Of a stretch of DNA of 64,000 nucleotides, positions 10,474-24,100 are shown piece after piece. The stretch is from Liolophura sinensis (lineage: Eukaryota > Mollusca > Polyplacophora > Chitonida > Chitonidae): assembly GCF_032854445.1 (NCBI RefSeq), contig NC_088295.1, forward strand, positions 68,169,058 through 68,233,057. The letters run 5' to 3'. The position numbers were made by a program, and so were the translations under genes. Within the stretch, counting starts at the first letter, position 1, and each line of letters opens with the position of its first letter. Below the pieces are notes generated by a model. That model did no database searches and was not told the DNA's origin. It was given only the letters and a program-made list of their open reading frames with translations.

Positions 10474-13067
10474 TCAGGCATGTATTTTTGCCAATCCACC
10501 TGTCTTCTGTTGCTCGAATCTCTTGACAAACTTCTGGGTGAGATCCAGGTAGTACTCGGGCCTCCCGGGGGTATAGTTTAAATAATTCTCCTTCCCTCTT
10601 TTCTTAATTACTGCTGGTTCTATCTGAGAACCCTCGTGCCACTCATTAAACGACGTGATTGTAATAATGGAGGGCGTAGTGCCAATTGCAGCCTTGAAGC
10701 CATTCTCGTAGTAACGTCCTCTGTCCCTGGATTTGGTGTTTGCTCCGTTCCAAGGTCTAACCTCAGTGTCGATGTAGCCCGGCCCTACACTTGGAACAAA
10801 CAAGAGGTCTCTGGCTCTAGCGAAGGTCGCCAAATGCGGCCAGTTGCCCCATGATGACCCGAACGTGAACCTGTTGCTGGCGAAGTAAGTGTAAAATCCA
10901 TCAAAACCGCCAGAGACTATGTCTACCTCATGCTGTTTGTCAACCAAAAGGCCAATAAAGAGACCGTCCAGGTCTGTGTTCCGGACTGTGTTCAAGCCCT
11001 GTGGTTTCAAAATCGTCCCCCAATCATCCGCAGATATTGTGTAAGAGTCGTATATGTAGAAAACTGGCAGAAGACGTCCTTTGTGACGGCGCCTGTAGAA
11101 AGCAGGATGACCACCATAGTTATCCAGTATGTACTGTATGTTTTCGCGTACAGTCCTTGGATTTCGGTCTTTGTATGGCTCTATGTGGAAATTAACCTGG
11201 AAACATCAATAAAGAATCAAAAATAAATCATTTTTTAAAAGATTTTTATGAAATCTCTCGCAATGTTTCCCCTAAAATTCGCACACGTCTACAACATTCA
11301 GGGTTTAATTTAACCTAAATGAAACAAGTTCATGACCGGTCAAACCTATCATATATATGCCAAGCAATGTCCTGCAAAAATGCATGTAACCTTCAATCCT
11401 ATAAACATTCACCAATTATTATCCAAGGCTATACACAAAAGGAATTTTTTCGGGATACATTTGTGCCAGATCTTTGAAGTAAAAATAATACTGGAAATAC
11501 AAAGCACTCTGAGAGTGCAAACCTCCTCCACAGGTAAACGCACAAACCATCCACTACAATGGAATAAAGCAATGCTGCCTAGTTGTGTCCTACCCTGCAA
11601 TGGTCACAAAGCCTGGGTACAAAATCAGGTCTACACGACCACCAAAAAGTAATGGATTAGTGCATGGCTACCTTTGCAAGAATCTGATCACAAATCCTTG
11701 CAGATAAGTTTTTCCAGACAAGTCACAAAAAATACATTCAACGAGTCCTCAACATAAACTACATGTCAATTTATCAATATAATAACTACAATAATGTTGT
11801 TAAATTTCAATAAACAACCAACGGCTATGTCTAATATACTTTATATTGTGGTATACTAACTGTAAGTTCATTTTCATATAATAGGAAACATTGTCAAAAT
11901 GAACGATCATCCACAAACATATCCTTGGCTAACAAGATTGTGCAATAGACCTACCCTGATATCATAGACATTGGCAATATCCAGAACTACTGGAACAAGA
12001 CTGTCTGTAGGCTTTCCTTGGTCGTCACTTAAATTCGGAGGATACCACGACAAGCTCAATACTCCTGAAAAACATCCCACAGAAGAGCAAACATGACCGG
12101 AAGCTTCCATGTTTAAATAAAATTTGCTTTTTTCATACAGAAATTGGAAAATTGTCAGATTCTACAAACTGTAACCCAGTTTTTAGATTATACATTTAGT
12201 GAAAAATCGGGTGGTTACACGTGATCTACATTGAATCACATACAAATTTATGTCATGCTTCACATACATGTACCATGGCAGGGTGATTAGTTGGTGAAAA
12301 ATCCCATGATATAACAGGTGATTTACTGAACATGAGAGGAATTAAGTTAATAAAAGGTTTACGACATAAAAAATCTTATCTAATAGATAATAACATTGCA
12401 GCAGGTGGATGATATTACCCTTCTGAAACTGAACTCCCGCAACATTTTAAACTTTTTGTAACTTACCTATACTTGCTGCCCTCATTTGCACCAAGTGTTG
12501 TGCTATAACATCCCTGTCCATAGAACTATATGGGCCAAGTTTAGGGTAAAAGTTGGAGCCGATGTCCTCTGGTGGCTCATGTCTCCCCAATCTCCACTTC
12601 ACCTTCTCTTTTTTATTCCAATGGGGTAAGAATGGATGGTCCCAGTGATAGTACTTGTCATCCATCTGAGGATTGCCATACCAGGTGTAGTAAAATATGT
12701 GCACATTGTAACAGGGAATCTGCTTGCTTGTCACTGGGTACTGCTGTTTCAATCTCCTCAGTGTTGCATTGTCCACTACCATCGGGATTTGTACGACATT
12801 CTTTATCATAGACGGAACAACGCGTTGTTTACTAGATAGAATTTTGTTTCCCTGATCAGAGTCTCGTTTATCGGATGATCCATGGTGGAAAATTGGGGCC
12901 GGTTTCAGCTTTTGTAACAGAATACCTTCTTCATACAACCGTTCAGCATGTTTCTGCACATGACCCTGGTTAACTTCCTCCTCCTTGGCCAGGTAAATGC
13001 CCAACAAAACGCACACCACCAAACAAAGAAGAATCGCTAACAGGCATCGTCGAGGGGAGAATCTCAT
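10474..13067 (-). CDS. MANEA: Glycoprotein endo-alpha-1,2-mannosidase (GH99)
   Basis: There are three coding exons on the minus strand: 13067-12467, 12064-11955 and 11196-10474. Phases 1 and 0 close, giving about 477 residues (human MANEA is 462). MANEA is a Golgi type II membrane enzyme that cuts glucosylated mannose from N-glycans, giving an endomannosidase bypass of the ER glucosidases. The N-terminus has a short basic start (MRFSPRR) and one hydrophobic anchor (CLLAILLCLVVCVLLGIYLA), then a stem of roughly 80 residues. The GH99 domain begins near YNVHIFYYTWYGNP and continues through LSWYPP, FHIEPY, FYIYDSY and GFDGFYTYFA. Near residues 422-425 lies NEWHEG, the glutamate pair used as catalytic acid/base in GH99. 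The start methionine is followed by the anchor and is the only reasonable choice. It is transcribed away from SCAF4/8, about 2.1 kb apart. Intact as read. Confidence 0.95.
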
Positions 13068-15145
13068 CGGGTTATTTCATCATCCACGAAACTCTCCTGC
13101 CTACAAGCAAGAAAAACATTGAATCTGTGCAATAGTTCCTTTGTGGCTGAATTTAAGGTTATGGAATCATCTTGCATGTATATTAGTGTTGAGCACAGTC
13201 AGTCACTTGCAGTCATGTTTTCTACTCAGTACTATATATGCCCAATTCTTTTCATTCTATTTCTATCTTTCTGGGTCAGAAGGGCAACCCTGTTGTGATT
13301 TGAACCACCGACCTTTGGGGCCACAGTCTGCACTTCTACCACTAGATGAAGGAAAATTCCTGTTGGCCTCTTTGTAGATACATGTAGCCAGTCCATTTTA
13401 GTGAGTTCTTTACTTTCAGTCTTGCATGAGAAAAATGATAAGTTGGTTATAATATTATAATGATTTGACACATATCAGCTTTATGTTTAAAAACTGATTT
13501 ACAAACTTTACCAGTTTACATGGCTATAGGACTGTTGTACCATAATCTATCTTCAAAATAAACAAAAAATGTGCAGTTATCGTGTTATCATTAACCCATC
13601 GCCATTCTTCGAAAGATATTTCCACATTTTACAGACAAAGTGAGATGTAAAAATGTTCTGGTTCATAAGGTTAGTCTATGTATTCGATAGGTGTTTTACT
13701 CTGTATTCCAGAATGTTTAACTCAATATCTGACCACGATTCAGTATAGGTGAGTGCGGGAAAACAAGATGACACCATCCTATCTCGCCTAATACCTACCA
13801 CAACATCTGATTTAATGCTGACAGGTGAGAGTTTCACGAAAATATTTTATTATTAAATTTCAACAATATATACCACAAACACTCAACACTGTGGGCTTAT
13901 TTCGTGGTCGTAAGCCACACCTTGACATGGCTTATGTGAAAAGTTGTCTCCCTTGAAAATTTGATCCCATGCACCTTGCATTTCAAAATGTGTCGGAGCG
14001 TTCGGCCACAGTGTGACTGAGTGTGAGGGAGACTTATGCCTAGATAGCTTATCTTGGTATTTGGAGTCTTCTTATCAATGTACACACCTTGCCTTAAATT
14101 AAAAACCAATTGTCACAAAGCAGGGTAAACATAATATTAACGCCTGCTTTAATCATTCATACAAACATCGCAAGTTGCGATTGCCTAAAACGATGGTAGA
14201 CCTAGGCCTAGATGATGAATTACTGGGTCCATGGACCAAACATAATGCGACAAACACAAAATCAGCCATTCCAAACTCCAAAACATTATATCTAGCCAAT
14301 AAAATGGCCTGCCATGGTTACATATTGCTGAAAGAAGAAAGGGGAAATCTGTTAGAACCAAATATTTCAAAGAATGGAATTTAAGGACTGAAGATCATTA
14401 CTTGCCAAGCCACACTGTTCACTGACTACACTTTTAATAGGCGTTCCACAGCCGGGTGGTGCAGAGAGTCCTACAAGTACGCTTACAACACAAATCAGTT
14501 ATAATGTATAGCCCTGTACCGCTGCAAACTAAACTAAGAAACGCATCCGTAGCGTGAATGCTATCCGATTCTTTGGCAACGATTCTTAAAGAGGATAATT
14601 TCATGAATTTTAACTGACTAAACGTGAAGAATTCTCACGTTTAAAACACATACTGTATGCACCTGACTGAGCACGGCAGACCAGTCTAATGAAAGTAATG
14701 TAGCCTGTGGATAGAACATTAAGTGGATTGGTGAGAATGAGTAGGGCCAGTTTAGTAAAAGTGAAACTTGGCTTGAGTAACAAAGAAGCAATTGACTGTA
14801 CCATGATGGAGTAATGTAATTATCAAGGCCTTGGTATACCTTGTGTTTACATTCTGCACACAGACTTGTTAATAATAAATACCACAATTTTGGGCTATCT
14901 TCCTTGTTCAGCGAATATTATTTTCAGCAACCTGCTTTACAAACGTGTGACGTATGTGTCCAGGATTTTCATTGGTTGCAATATCATACTTAGTCCAATC
15001 AGAGACGCCGTAACAAATATAAAGAAAAATTATGGGTTGGCGAATTTTCGCCATCTTGGGGATCCACGCTTTTCCGAGCTCTTCGTGTTGTTAGGAAATT
15101 TTGCAGATTTAAGTGTTTGGAGGCGGTGATTTTGCAGCCCTGAAC
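13068..15145. promoter_or_regulatory. Intergenic region between divergent MANEA and SCAF4/8
   Basis: The two genes start 2.08 kb apart and point away from each other, so both promoters and 5' UTRs must lie here. A tRNA-like SINE head remnant lies at 13268-13345. No TATA box or other promoter motif stood out. The last 150 bases before the SCAF4/8 start look like a GC-richer 5' UTR. Confidence 0.4.
13268..13345 (-). repeat. tRNA-like SINE head remnant
   Basis: In reverse complement it reads GTGGTAGAAGTGCAGACTG, then GGTCGGTGGTTCAAATCAC, a box B. The block resembles the end of the repeat at 7.2 kb (ACCACCGACCTTTGG). There is no acceptor stem, so it is a SINE relic. Confidence 0.5.
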
Positions 15146-18100
15146 ATGGAGGCTGTAAGAGCCTTCAACAATGAGGTAAGGAAATGTTTTTGGTGGTACA
15201 ACATGCTATCAAAATACGGGAAATCGGTCATCGGAGAGTGGGTTCCGACTTGAGGACACAGTATGCCCACCGGTAACAAAACCGCGTGACGCGATAAGAG
15301 CTGACTGAAGTAGTGTCCTTTGCCGAGGAAACCCTTTGTTTTGCACCACTCTTCGGTGTAAAATCCATCGTCTTCTGTGATCCTGCACTGTTCTCTAACG
15401 AGCGATTTGCATTCCATAAAGTACTGCTTGTGGAGCTAAGTGCACTGTCTGCTTTTCACCGTGAAAGCACAGAAGTTCCGTTGTTGTTGTTTCGTAGCAA
15501 TAGTAGATATTATCAATTTCTAATTACATCCTTGGTCTAGATGTGGGAGATGACGAATTAAAATTTTATGTCCAGGATTGTGTGTGTCCTTAGTGTAGTA
15601 GCTGTCCGTTACGAGTGATCTACATGTATGGTGAATGGGTTTTCCTATACAGCTCAGTGTCTGCTTGACTTTACAGAGAGTGACAATCTTACCATAGACG
15701 CTCTGATATATGGTGAAGACTACTAACAACAGCTGCATTCATCCACCATATTGCCCTTACCATCATAATTGTGGAATGTAACGCAGAAATCGAGCAGCAC
15801 GAAATGTTATGAGAGTAACGGGGAATAACTGCTTCTGTTGTGTCCGATTGACGATAAGCCATTTCTTCACATATGCATTAAATCTTCCTTAGCACAAGTT
15901 GATGTAAACTGAGTGGTTCCCTTAATCGAGTAATCTGTTCTGAGTCTCGCCGAACCAAAAACGTTCCATGACAGCTGCACAAATTCACAAAATAAATACA
16001 TTGTAAACACCACACACTGTGGCCTCCATGTCGTTGTGATAGTTGTACGTACAAGTCACATGATAGATGTGAGCTGAGAAAAAAATAAAGTTGTTCAAGG
16101 GAGACAATACCTATGACAATCATTACAGTAACACTAGGCAAATCTAGTTGTCCATTTGGCTGGTTCACTCCACCTGTCGTCAGATGGCGCTTCAGTCTGG
16201 TTTGTTCTCACAAGTGATCAAAATGTATACAAATGGCCTTTGGCCAATGTGGGTGTAGTGTCTGAAAATATCTTTATTTTGTGAATTTGTGCAGTTTTCA
16301 TGGATCGTTTTTGGTTCGTCGAGACTTGGAATATGTTAGTTGATTGTGGGGACCACTTTGTTGACATTGATTTACACTAGGGAAGATTTAATGTGCGTAT
16401 AAAGATGCAGTAAATGTGGCTTATAGTTGATCCGACACAACAGAAGCAGTTATTCCTCATAACTTTCCAACACTTCATGTTGGTCGATTTCAGAGTTACA
16501 TTCTGCAACTATTACTATCATAAATTTGGTGCAGGAGTATAGCCAAATTGGCAAGACATCTATCACTGACACTGTTAGTGAGTTTAGATTTCTCCTGTCA
16601 GGACAACTGTTTCAAGCTTGAGAAATAATCTGATTTTTAAAAGCCATTTCTGTAGTCAAACGCACCATTCAAAACAATGCCACAACACATGCACCAGTAG
16701 CAGTTTCAGCATGAAATGCAGCCTGATAATTGTGTGATTTGCAAGAAAGCCATATTAGCCAGTCACATCAACAGTATAAGAGTTATTCAAATTAACTTCT
16801 TTTTTATTCTGATGGCCATTTTTTTTTTTTTATTAAAATTACAGAATTTTTAATGTAGAGTTCAAGAACAGGTGCACTTATGTTGTCATAGTGTTTGATT
16901 GGTAGTCTGTCTATGACATAATTGCTTTTACAAAAGCAGACAATTTAACATACTTGAAACAGTGACACTTCACTCTGATTGCAGAACTGGCTAATGGAAT
17001 TGTTGCAATTCACATTAACTTCACTCCTGCACCAAATTTATGGTGGTAAGGGTAGTATCTGGCGGGGCATATATAATTGTTGGTGATGGTGGGTAGTTGT
17101 GATGGCATTACAGTTCCTTCGAGATAACTCGGTCTACATCATTTCTAGATGAAAAATAGTATTGTAAAGGACTAGGTGAATGAATTACCAGTGGAAGGGG
17201 AGAGACATGATGTACTGTACATCTGTAGTCTAAGATCTGTTACTTGTAGAGTTGACTCTTTATTGGGCCTTCATTGATGTATAATAAGGTGTTAAAGCCC
17301 ACTTTTAGCTGAGGTGCCTGCATCTGTTCGAGTGCCAAAATTGAGTACAACCTGCTAAACACATTTACTTGGTTTCCTGACAAGTTGATGGATTTTAAAG
17401 CAACTTAATTTATTATTGTAGCACAGGTGGATAAAACTGAACTGCTGAAGGAGAGTGTACAAGACATGTTTCGGGGTATTAAGGGATTCAGACTGTCAGT
17501 CTTCGGATTATAGGGACACTAGTCTCTTTTTTTTTTTTTTTTTTTATCCTCAACTGGGATTATTGAATATAAAATTACAAATTTCTCTGTAGCAGTATTT
17601 TGGACGGTTTCAGCAGAAAGTGCACGGATTCATAGTACCGGTAATCTAAGTTATAAATCCAGGTTAATTGTTGTCATAAACTGTCTGCATTACCTGTACA
17701 TACAAGTCCTTATCATGATGTATAAACACTTACAGCTGCTGTCTGGTTGATATGCGAATGCCACCTTTGTGTGTACTCCAACGTGTGCATCATCTTAATG
17801 CTTGAACCTTGACACATTTGTTTCAAATGTAGATTTCTTTTGTTTTTCATTCACAGCTCTCCTCGTTGTATGAGGTGAAGCCACCAGTGTCCAGGGCTAA
17901 GATGACACATGTCACAAAATGTGCCATCAAAGCCATCAAGTTTTATAAACATGTTGTACAAAGTGTGGAAAAGTTTATTCTTAAGGTAAGCAAGTGTTAC
18001 CTCCTGTTATCCTATTATGTTATTTTTGGATTGCCGTTCACAGAGAAGACCATGTGTTTACTAAGGTGTTTATGTCTGTACGCATGTGACGAAGTTCATC

Positions 18101-21100
18101 AGCAATGTGCCGAAGGTCAATTGTTTTTTCCCCCCATACATAAAATTGAGGGACAAAATTTGTGAGTATAAGGTTAAATAACAAGTTGGAGAAGAGATGC
18201 ATAAATCTTCCCAGTTGTCAATTTTGATTGCAGGCTTTATAAATTTTGCGCATTAATCTTGGTATACAGTTATTCTATCTGTTGGAATGGATTAGCCATG
18301 ACAAATATATGTACCTTTCTTGCTTTCAGTGCAAACCTGAATATAAGGTACCTGGACTGTATGTCATAGATTCTATAGTTCGACAGTCTCGCCATCAGTT
18401 TGGGCAGGAGAAAGATGTGTATGCACCACGATTCACCAAAAACATTGTGGTGACTTTCCAGAACTTGTTTAAGTGTCCTACAGATGAAAGGGTAAGATGC
18501 TGGCAAATACTATTCCATATTTTCATGATACATAGGTTGCTTCCCTGTTTAAGAATTTACCTCCCTTGATGGACTAATTTAGAGAAGCTTACCGTTTAAT
18601 TTGTTTGTTTCTAAATGCACATAAGCAAATTGCAATGGTTCAGAAGTGGTTAACCATTCAAGAAATTTTACATGCGGATTAGTCACAGTTGATCACGGTG
18701 GCTCTTTAAATTCCATCACACAAGTGTTTTCGAATGTAACAGCATTGGATAGTTGAACTGATGTGTACCATCAGGTGGGGATAAGCTATGAATATTGAAA
18801 TAGTATATGTATTATGAAAACACAAAATAAGAACTACTTGTACTGACATAACACACAGTGTTGAATATAAGTAAATACTTGTTTAAGTAGTGAACCACTA
18901 AATGATCCACAGTTTAAAATTGTAAGCTAAATAATAATAATAAGTGTATAGTTCGCCTGTGGCTTGAGCAGTTTTAAAATAATGATCTGTGTGGTTTATA
19001 CTGATTGTTTCTCCTTGCAGAGTAAGATTGTCAGGGTGTTGAACCTTTGGCAGAAGAATGGAGTGTTCCCCATAGAAGTTATACAACCGTTGATGGATTT
19101 GGCTGGAGATCCTAACAATGCAGATCTAGCAGCTGCAGGTAGGCCTGTAATAATGTACCACGATTGGCTTCTCATAGAGTACATTGTAAACTGAACCATT
19201 GTTGAAGGCTTTCAAAAGCCAATGTCCATTCTCTGTACAATTTATACACCATTTTGTGTTACAATTATTGGACTGTGTTTGTGAAAATACCCTAAATGGG
19301 TCAAATTCTTATGTTTTTAGCTCAAAGAGCTGTGGAAAGAGTGGTTCCTACCCCCAAGTCTAGTCAACAGAAGGCCCATACCCCTGCCAAGCCTGTGGAG
19401 AGTGCTAAGGTGAAGGCTAACCCGGTAATGAATAGCCAGGCCTCAGCAGATAGCATCCTCACCACACAGACTGACATGCTGAACACAGTTAATCAGCTTC
19501 TACAGCAGACACAACAGGTAATTCTCACATCGCATATTACAGCTTTTCTTTTCGCATAATTAGTTTTACACAGCATGTATTTATAAGGAGGAAAACCAAG
19601 AAGATTATAATGGTCCCAAAAGCACAGTTGGTAGAGCGTCTGCTTCGAGAAGCAGTAGATCCAAGGTCAGTCCTGGGTCGGGTCACACCTGTGACATTTA
19701 AAGAGGAAGTTGTAACTTCCTCGCTTGGCATATAGCATTAATAGGTTAGTGCAACGACCGGTTGATTGTTATCAGTATAATGGCTTGGGTAGGGCGGGTT
19801 ACTTGCCTTCGGTAAGTCGTCTCAGTGAAGCAGCACTAGATGAGGGAGGTGGAAATCCGTCCTGCATCAAGGAGGCACATTACATGCACTCTAAGGACTC
19901 CTTCGTCGTCGTATGACTGAAAAATTGTTATGTACGACGTTAAACCTCAAGCACTCACTTAGTCACTCACCAAGAAGATTACGCATTTATGGCTGTTCTC
20001 AATGGCTATGTTATGTGTATTTATCTCCAGCGACTAACACGTTCTTGATGATGAGGTTGATTTGTTTATTTGATTGGTGTTTTACGCTTTACTCAAGGAT
20101 ATTTCACTTACACAGCGGTGATCACCATACCATGAGGTTGAAAAATGAAATGTGTTCATGCATTTGTTGTTTGGTTACTGTGCAAAAATGCTTTGTTTGT
20201 GCATCAATTTAGTTAATAATGGGATTTCATTCTGCAAAAAAGTTTATTTTATTGTATTAGATTGCATTAATGTGTTTGTCCTTCTTATAAGCTTTGTAGT
20301 ATAGTTACAGACAGTATGCATACTAAATTTTCTGCTTCTGTTGTGCAGCCGCAGAGTTTAGATGAGCAGCAGCAGCAGCTGCATCAGTTGCAGATCTTGC
20401 AGCAACAGTTGTTAGAGCAGACCCAGACGATGCAGCACCCAGAGGACCAAGGAGCTGTGATAGACAATACACTACTGGCCCAGATCCAAACCCTCACAAA
20501 TCAACTTCTCAGCAAGACTGGGGATTTGAACAAGCCACCAGAACCTTCCTTTGACAAGGTCAATTTTCTTTTCTAGTCTGTAGGACTATTTAATTGGACG
20601 GTTTGTAAGAAAGATAAGAAATTAATACTTATAAATGAAACATTTTAGAACAAATAAACATTTGGTCTGTAGGGACAAGAAGAACAGACAATTTGTTTAA
20701 ATATAAGTCTTCAGCAAATATCAGTGTGATTGTTGTTCCAAATGTCACAGGGCAAGGAGTTAGCTTTCAGTTTCAGGTGGAAAAGTGTTAATAGTTATTA
20801 AAACTCACAATATTGTTTTTTTCGCGTGCGTATTTTGTAGTGTATTCATTACTGTTAAGCTGATTGTTGTGCTTTGTTGTTGATGTTGGCAGAAGCTGTT
20901 AGACTTTGATTATGGAGAGAGTGATGAGGATGATGACAGGAAGGAAGAAGCTGGGGCTCGTAATTCCTCGGGGTGAGAAATCTGTCCATTTTGCTGTATT
21001 AGGGTGGATGGGAGGATGGAAGGTAATGTCAGTTCAGAGGGAGTTGAAAAGTGAACACCCCTGAAGCAACCAAAAGATTGAACTTGGGCAAATTATTGCG

Positions 21101-24100
21101 ATGTCTATTAGGGTGAATAGCTAAGAGATCTGGAAGGCTAGGAAACTAGTCTGAACTCATGTGGTAAGGGGGTTCTGGTTGTGTTTGGGATTGCGGACCT
21201 CTAGACAAGATTTATGAAAGTCTGGGGGGATGAGTGTCCTAGCCATAAAAGCCGGGGGATGCGGCTGCCGGTCCGCTGCCACCGGCCGTCAAGAACATGC
21301 CATCCCTAAAGATGACTGCATTGTGATTCAAGGCCAGTTTAGATCTAAAGTCACGTTTAAACATATATCAATTTTAATACCATGTCACCCATGGAATGTA
21401 TCAATTAAAGCTCTGCCACTGATAATAAAAAATGGATGTTTTCACATGTAAGCCTTGCCTGCAGATATCTCACAAGTATCACATTTAATGCATTTCTTAA
21501 AGGGAAAGAACTTTTCACACGAGGTAATCCTTAGAAGCCAGTCTATCAACTTAAGAATGGTCTCAACAATAAGAAATTGTTTTATTTTTGTTTATTTCAT
21601 ATATTTTATTGATCTGTTTTATTTTTGTGATTTCCACTACATCAAATATGAATAGCACCATGGACATGAATGTTATTTGTTAAGAAATTATGACTAAAGG
21701 TATTGGGTAAAATTCATGCCATTAGAATCACATGTTTTTTTCTCAAAAACCACAAAAAAAAAATAAATAAACTTTCTTGAATACTTTTGACTGGTCTGCT
21801 TGAGGAGTATTTTGCACAATGATTTTCTTGTTCTAAAGGATGGTGTAAATTAATCTTGAAGACAGACAGCCGACTGCTTTGACAGTTGCGTTTGTCTGGC
21901 TCGTGAAAAAAGATCGAATAGACTTGCTCTGTGTGGCTAATCTTTCATGGGTGGACTGATGCTTCCACTCCACTCAACCTGGGGCTGCGCCATGCCATGC
22001 GATATACTGCTATATGTAACTAGGGGTCTGGGATTGTATCTATGTTGTTTCAATGTTACAACTTGTCAGTACTTAAATCAAAGGTTTGGTATGTTTCAGA
22101 CCTGTCCAGCATCTACTCACTGATCCAGCTTTAATGGAGCATATACAGCAGATGTCACAGACTATTCAGAAAACAGAACAGTTAAAGAATGAGCTCAATA
22201 TACAGGAGCAGATGAGACAGCAGATGTTACAACAGCAGCAGGAGGAATTTGACCAGCAAATTAATCAGGTACTTTCTCCCTCACCTCCAGTGTTCAAATG
22301 GTTGATGTAAGAATGTCATTTGAAATAATACATTGAACAAGAGATTATTAGGTGAAAAATTCGAATTTCCTCAGAGTGATCACTATTTGATACTTTTTGA
22401 ATAATCTGATAAAGTGATACATCAGCGTTATTTAAAATTACCCTTTTCTACCTTAGGGCCCTGGTATTGGCAGGCCCCCCATGCATCCAGGCCCCTCCCA
22501 CCCTGTGATGGCCCCGTACCCAGGAATGATAGAACCACCCCTCCCCCCTGATTCCTCTCAGGACATGGAAACGGATGATGTAATCATCATACACGATGAC
22601 ACAGACTTCCAAAGAGACCGTTCTCACAGAGGCAGGGACCGCTCAAGGTACCACAGTGCTAGAAGTTGTTTTTTTAGACAGTGTGTCATTCTTTTTTCCT
22701 ATATTTATATAAGGCAACATACAGACGTGAGTTCTTAAACTTTAACGATCCTATATGAACTTGTTACCATGTAAATTAGTCAAACGTGCAGTTTTGTGTG
22801 TGCTGTTGGTGAAGAGTTCCCTTATCTTTTTTTCAGTGGGATAGGTTAGCTAATTTTTAACAGCTTTGTGTATTGATTAACAATATGCACACATTGGGGC
22901 AAATTGCAAATAGTGTGAAAGCCTCCTGGTGATAAGAATTCGCCTTCATTTGTGAATGCCCTTGTACGTCTTATTTCATATTATCAAATGTAATTAGTTC
23001 TTGAGAAATTTTCATTGATGAAGTTTCTTAGCAATACATAATAATAATGTAAATTGTAATGTGCTTAATTCATACTTCATAAGTCACATTGGCCACACAA
23101 GGCTGATGCAGATATATGTATTATTTTGACTGCAAGAATTCTGTTCATAGGTCTCCAAAAAGACGACGTCGCTCACGATCTAGATCGAGGGACAGAAGGA
23201 AAAGGTCGCGATCAAGGGATAGGCGCAGGAGGTCTCGGTAAGTCCTGCCAGTTACAGTGTCTTGCCGTTTTCTCTCGCATGGCTACTCTCCTTAAGCAGA
23301 GGCCCGTAGCCGTAGGTCTACTCAACCTCTGCTGAAAAGCCTGCACATCTGGCATACCATGATGTAAACACAGCTATTTAACATAATCCTGGCTGACCAA
23401 TGGAATCGACTCTACTATCTCTTGGCGGGAAGTCATAAACAGTAAATGACAGTTGACATGTGCAGACACCTATAGCCCTATATACGACAATCATGCAATT
23501 TAAATACCACGCCAAAGAAATGGAAAGATTATGTGGACTTCAAGGTTTACTGTAGAATTTGTTTAGCACAGTTAGTATCCTAAGTGAATAATCTCGTGAT
23601 GACAGCCCATTTGGCGTGATTTGACGATGGAAAGTAAGACTTCGAAGGAGTTCCTAGACGCTTTCCATTTCACCTTCTCTGACATTGTTGTGCTAAAAGG
23701 AGAGGGCTATGTCTCCATGCCATGTTTCATGAGATTAAATAAATTAGAAAAGGCTATATGGAAAGAGGAAACCTGCAAATGAGAGAGGGGAGACATTTGC
23801 AAGGATATTAAAGAGCAGTGGGTAACAAATAAACTTCTTGTGTGGCTTGAATGGCCGTCGAAAAGTCCATCTCCCCGCTTCAGGTAAAACAAATACTTGT
23901 TTTAAACCAGAAATATTCATTTTGATCCAGAAATGTTTGTTTTGATCTTCAAACATGTCATGTTTTGTAGTATGAAAATGACAGTTTAGTGGCTGTCCTC
24001 TCTTAACATCCTATAGGTGTTTCCACGACAGAGTGGTTAGGGCGCTAGCAAGGCACAATGACCCAGGAGCCTCTCACATTTCAGGTTGCTGTGAGTTCAA

